Positions 22,108 through 22,784 of a DNA stretch of 22,784 nucleotides are shown here, one piece after another (the stretch's first letter is position 1; every line of letters begins with the position of its first letter). Both the position numbers and the translations under genes were made by a program. Under the pieces are notes generated by a model. It did not search any database, was not told where the DNA came from, and saw only the letters and a program-made list of their open reading frames with translations. The stretch spans positions 1 through 22,784 of the forward strand of contig CALHSW010000062.1 in NCBI GenBank assembly GCA_938038735.1, read 5' to 3'. This stretch comes from an uncultured Bacteroidia bacterium (GTDB taxonomy: Bacteria; Bacteroidota; Bacteroidia; Bacteroidales; CAJPTX01).

Positions 22108-22138
22108 CCCTGCAAAAAGGCGCGAGGAGGGCAATGGC

Positions 22139-22784
22139 ATGTCAGCAATATATCAGGTAGGGGATTCAAGTTTCACGAAGATACGGACGCAGGGCAGGCT
22201 CTACGTGGATAAAACGGATTTGGTGTATAGGCTCACCCACGATTATGACTACTGTTTCCTGAGCCGCCCGCGGCGGTTCGGGAAGAGCCTGCTGGTCTCC
22301 ACGCTGGAGGCCTACTTCCAGGGCAGGCGGGAGCTCTTCGCGGGGCTGGCGATGGAAAAGCTGGAGAAGGAGTGGACGCAGCACCCCGTGCTGCACGTGG
22401 ATTTCAGCCGGGATAATTTTGCTGAGGCTGGGGTTCTTGAAAGCACGCTCAACACGATTTTGGGCAACTGGGAGCGCCTCTACGGGCGAGAGGCGGACGA
22501 TGACACCTTTGCCGCACGCTTCGTAAGGGTGATTGAAAATGCGCACGCGCAGACGGGGCGGCGCGTGGTGGTGCTGGTGGACGAGTACGACAAGCCGATG
22601 CTGGACACCATCAACGATGAGGAGCTCTTGGCGCGCAACCAGCGGGAGCTGCGGGCCTTCTACGGGGCGCTCAAGGGGGCGGGCGACCACCTGCGGTTCG
22701 TCTTCCTGACGGGCATCACCCGCTTCGCGCACCTCAACATCTTCAGCGGGCTGAACAACCTGAACGACATCAGCCTGGACGCGC
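22139..22784 (+). CDS. AAA-ATPase-like protein (PF09820 type), 5' part only; runs off the window
   Basis: The first 215 codons are present with no stop. ATG 22139 follows AGGAGG by eight bases. The N-terminus (SFTKIRTQGRLYVDKTDLVY) and the P-loop RPRRFGKSLL (about 43-52) are hallmarks of the family, as are the Walker B segment VVVLVDEYDKPML (143-155) and FVFLTGITRFAHLNIFSGLN (188-207). Full-length members have about 500-600 residues and usually end in a PD-(D/E)XK nuclease-like DUF1703 domain, expected beyond the window. Their function is not settled; they are often multicopy in Bacteroidota. Codons strongly prefer G or C at the third position (runs of CTG, GTG, GCG, CGC), more than the core operon genes, which fits acquisition from elsewhere. 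The hairpin-repeat array lies just upstream. Confidence 0.9.
   Translation, partial: MSAIYQVGDSSFTKIRTQGRLYVDKTDLVYRLTHDYDYCFLSRPRRFGKSLLVSTLEAYFQGRRELFAGLAMEKLEKEWTQHPVLHVDFSRDNFAEAGVLESTLNTILGNWERLYGREADDDTFAARFVRVIENAHAQTGRRVVVLVDEYDKPMLDTINDEELLARNQRELRAFYGALKGAGDHLRFVFLTGITRFAHLNIFSGLNNLNDISLDA

Larger units (their letters stand above)
19745..22138. other. Repeat-rich non-coding region of 2.4 kb between methyltransferase and ATPase genes
   Basis: No ORF here has family-like sequence. The open frames on both strands (up to 135 codons) run through the repeats, appear in several frames at once and are copied with them. The region holds six recognisable four-hairpin cassettes (19791, 20270, 20672, 21074, 21521, 21948), two in plus and four in minus orientation. 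Between them are diverged copies of a linker unit. One linker element is TTCGGACGGGGCTGCATTGG with GGGCAAAAATTTATGC; another is CCATGGCCGCAGCAAAA with GACCATACCG and CGTACGGCTACCCACGC. Spacing between cassettes is about 400-480 bp. It looks like a repeat array grown by local duplication. Confidence 0.8.

Noticed and set aside
22166..22732. 188-codon minus-strand ORF
   Set aside because: Antisense shadow of the GC-rich AAA-ATPase-like gene, whose P-loop and Walker B motifs are clear on the plus strand.

Overview
The window looks like a chromosomal segment of a Bacteroidales (Bacteroidota) bacterium. The evidence is promoter architecture (repeated TTG / TAnnTTTG boxes about 20 bp apart instead of TTGACA/TATAAT), a DUF4369-type thioredoxin lipoprotein, a CarboxypepD_reg-type TonB receptor, many short lipoproteins, and a housekeeping gene order (flippase, dut, TPR lipoprotein, EnvC-like, ATP-binding protein, ybeY, mnmG). 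The genus cannot be fixed from the sequence alone.

Layout. (1) 80-2300, minus strand: a thioredoxin-fold lipoprotein and a cyclophilin-type peptidyl-prolyl isomerase lipoprotein, each ending at a hairpin terminator. (2) 2516-10332, plus strand: seven tightly packed genes, with overlaps of 16, 11 and 8 bases and gaps of 1 to 59 bases, read as one operon. They cover envelope work (flippase, TPR lipoprotein, EnvC-like activator), nucleotide hygiene (dUTPase), a lone RsbW-like ATPase, and RNA maturation or modification (YbeY, MnmG). (3) 10394-10639: a promoter and a strong terminator bracket about 200 nt with no convincing ORF, a candidate small RNA with a C8 loop. (4) 10703-11083: a small lipoprotein gene broken by one in-frame TGA. 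(5) 11242-14645: a probable metal-homeostasis operon of Fur-family repressor, TonB-dependent receptor and His-rich DUF4625-like lipoprotein. Its promoter carries two TTGCA-N6-TTGCA direct-repeat pairs. (6) 14801-17506: a 901-residue membrane-anchored protein with a propeller-like C-terminal half. (7) 17507-18107: non-coding, with a 52-bp perfect palindrome. (8) 18108-18317: a small two-helix membrane protein with its own promoter, strong Shine-Dalgarno and terminator.

(9) 18444-22138 is the accessory part. A solitary C5-cytosine DNA methyltransferase lies between inverted copies of a multi-hairpin repeat, and its last codons and stop fall inside a degenerate copy. Downstream come about 2.4 kb of non-coding DNA with six clear copies of a roughly 87-bp, four-hairpin cassette in both orientations, a nearly perfect 402-bp tandem duplication and a second duplication offset by 355 bp. 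(10) 22139 to the window end: the first 215 codons of an AAA-ATPase-like (PF09820 type) protein, GC-rich and often found in multicopy mobile-like contexts. The repeat array, the methyltransferase that ends inside it and the ATPase beyond it are the best candidates for an undescribed element. No function beyond a mobile or recombinogenic one can be argued from the sequence.
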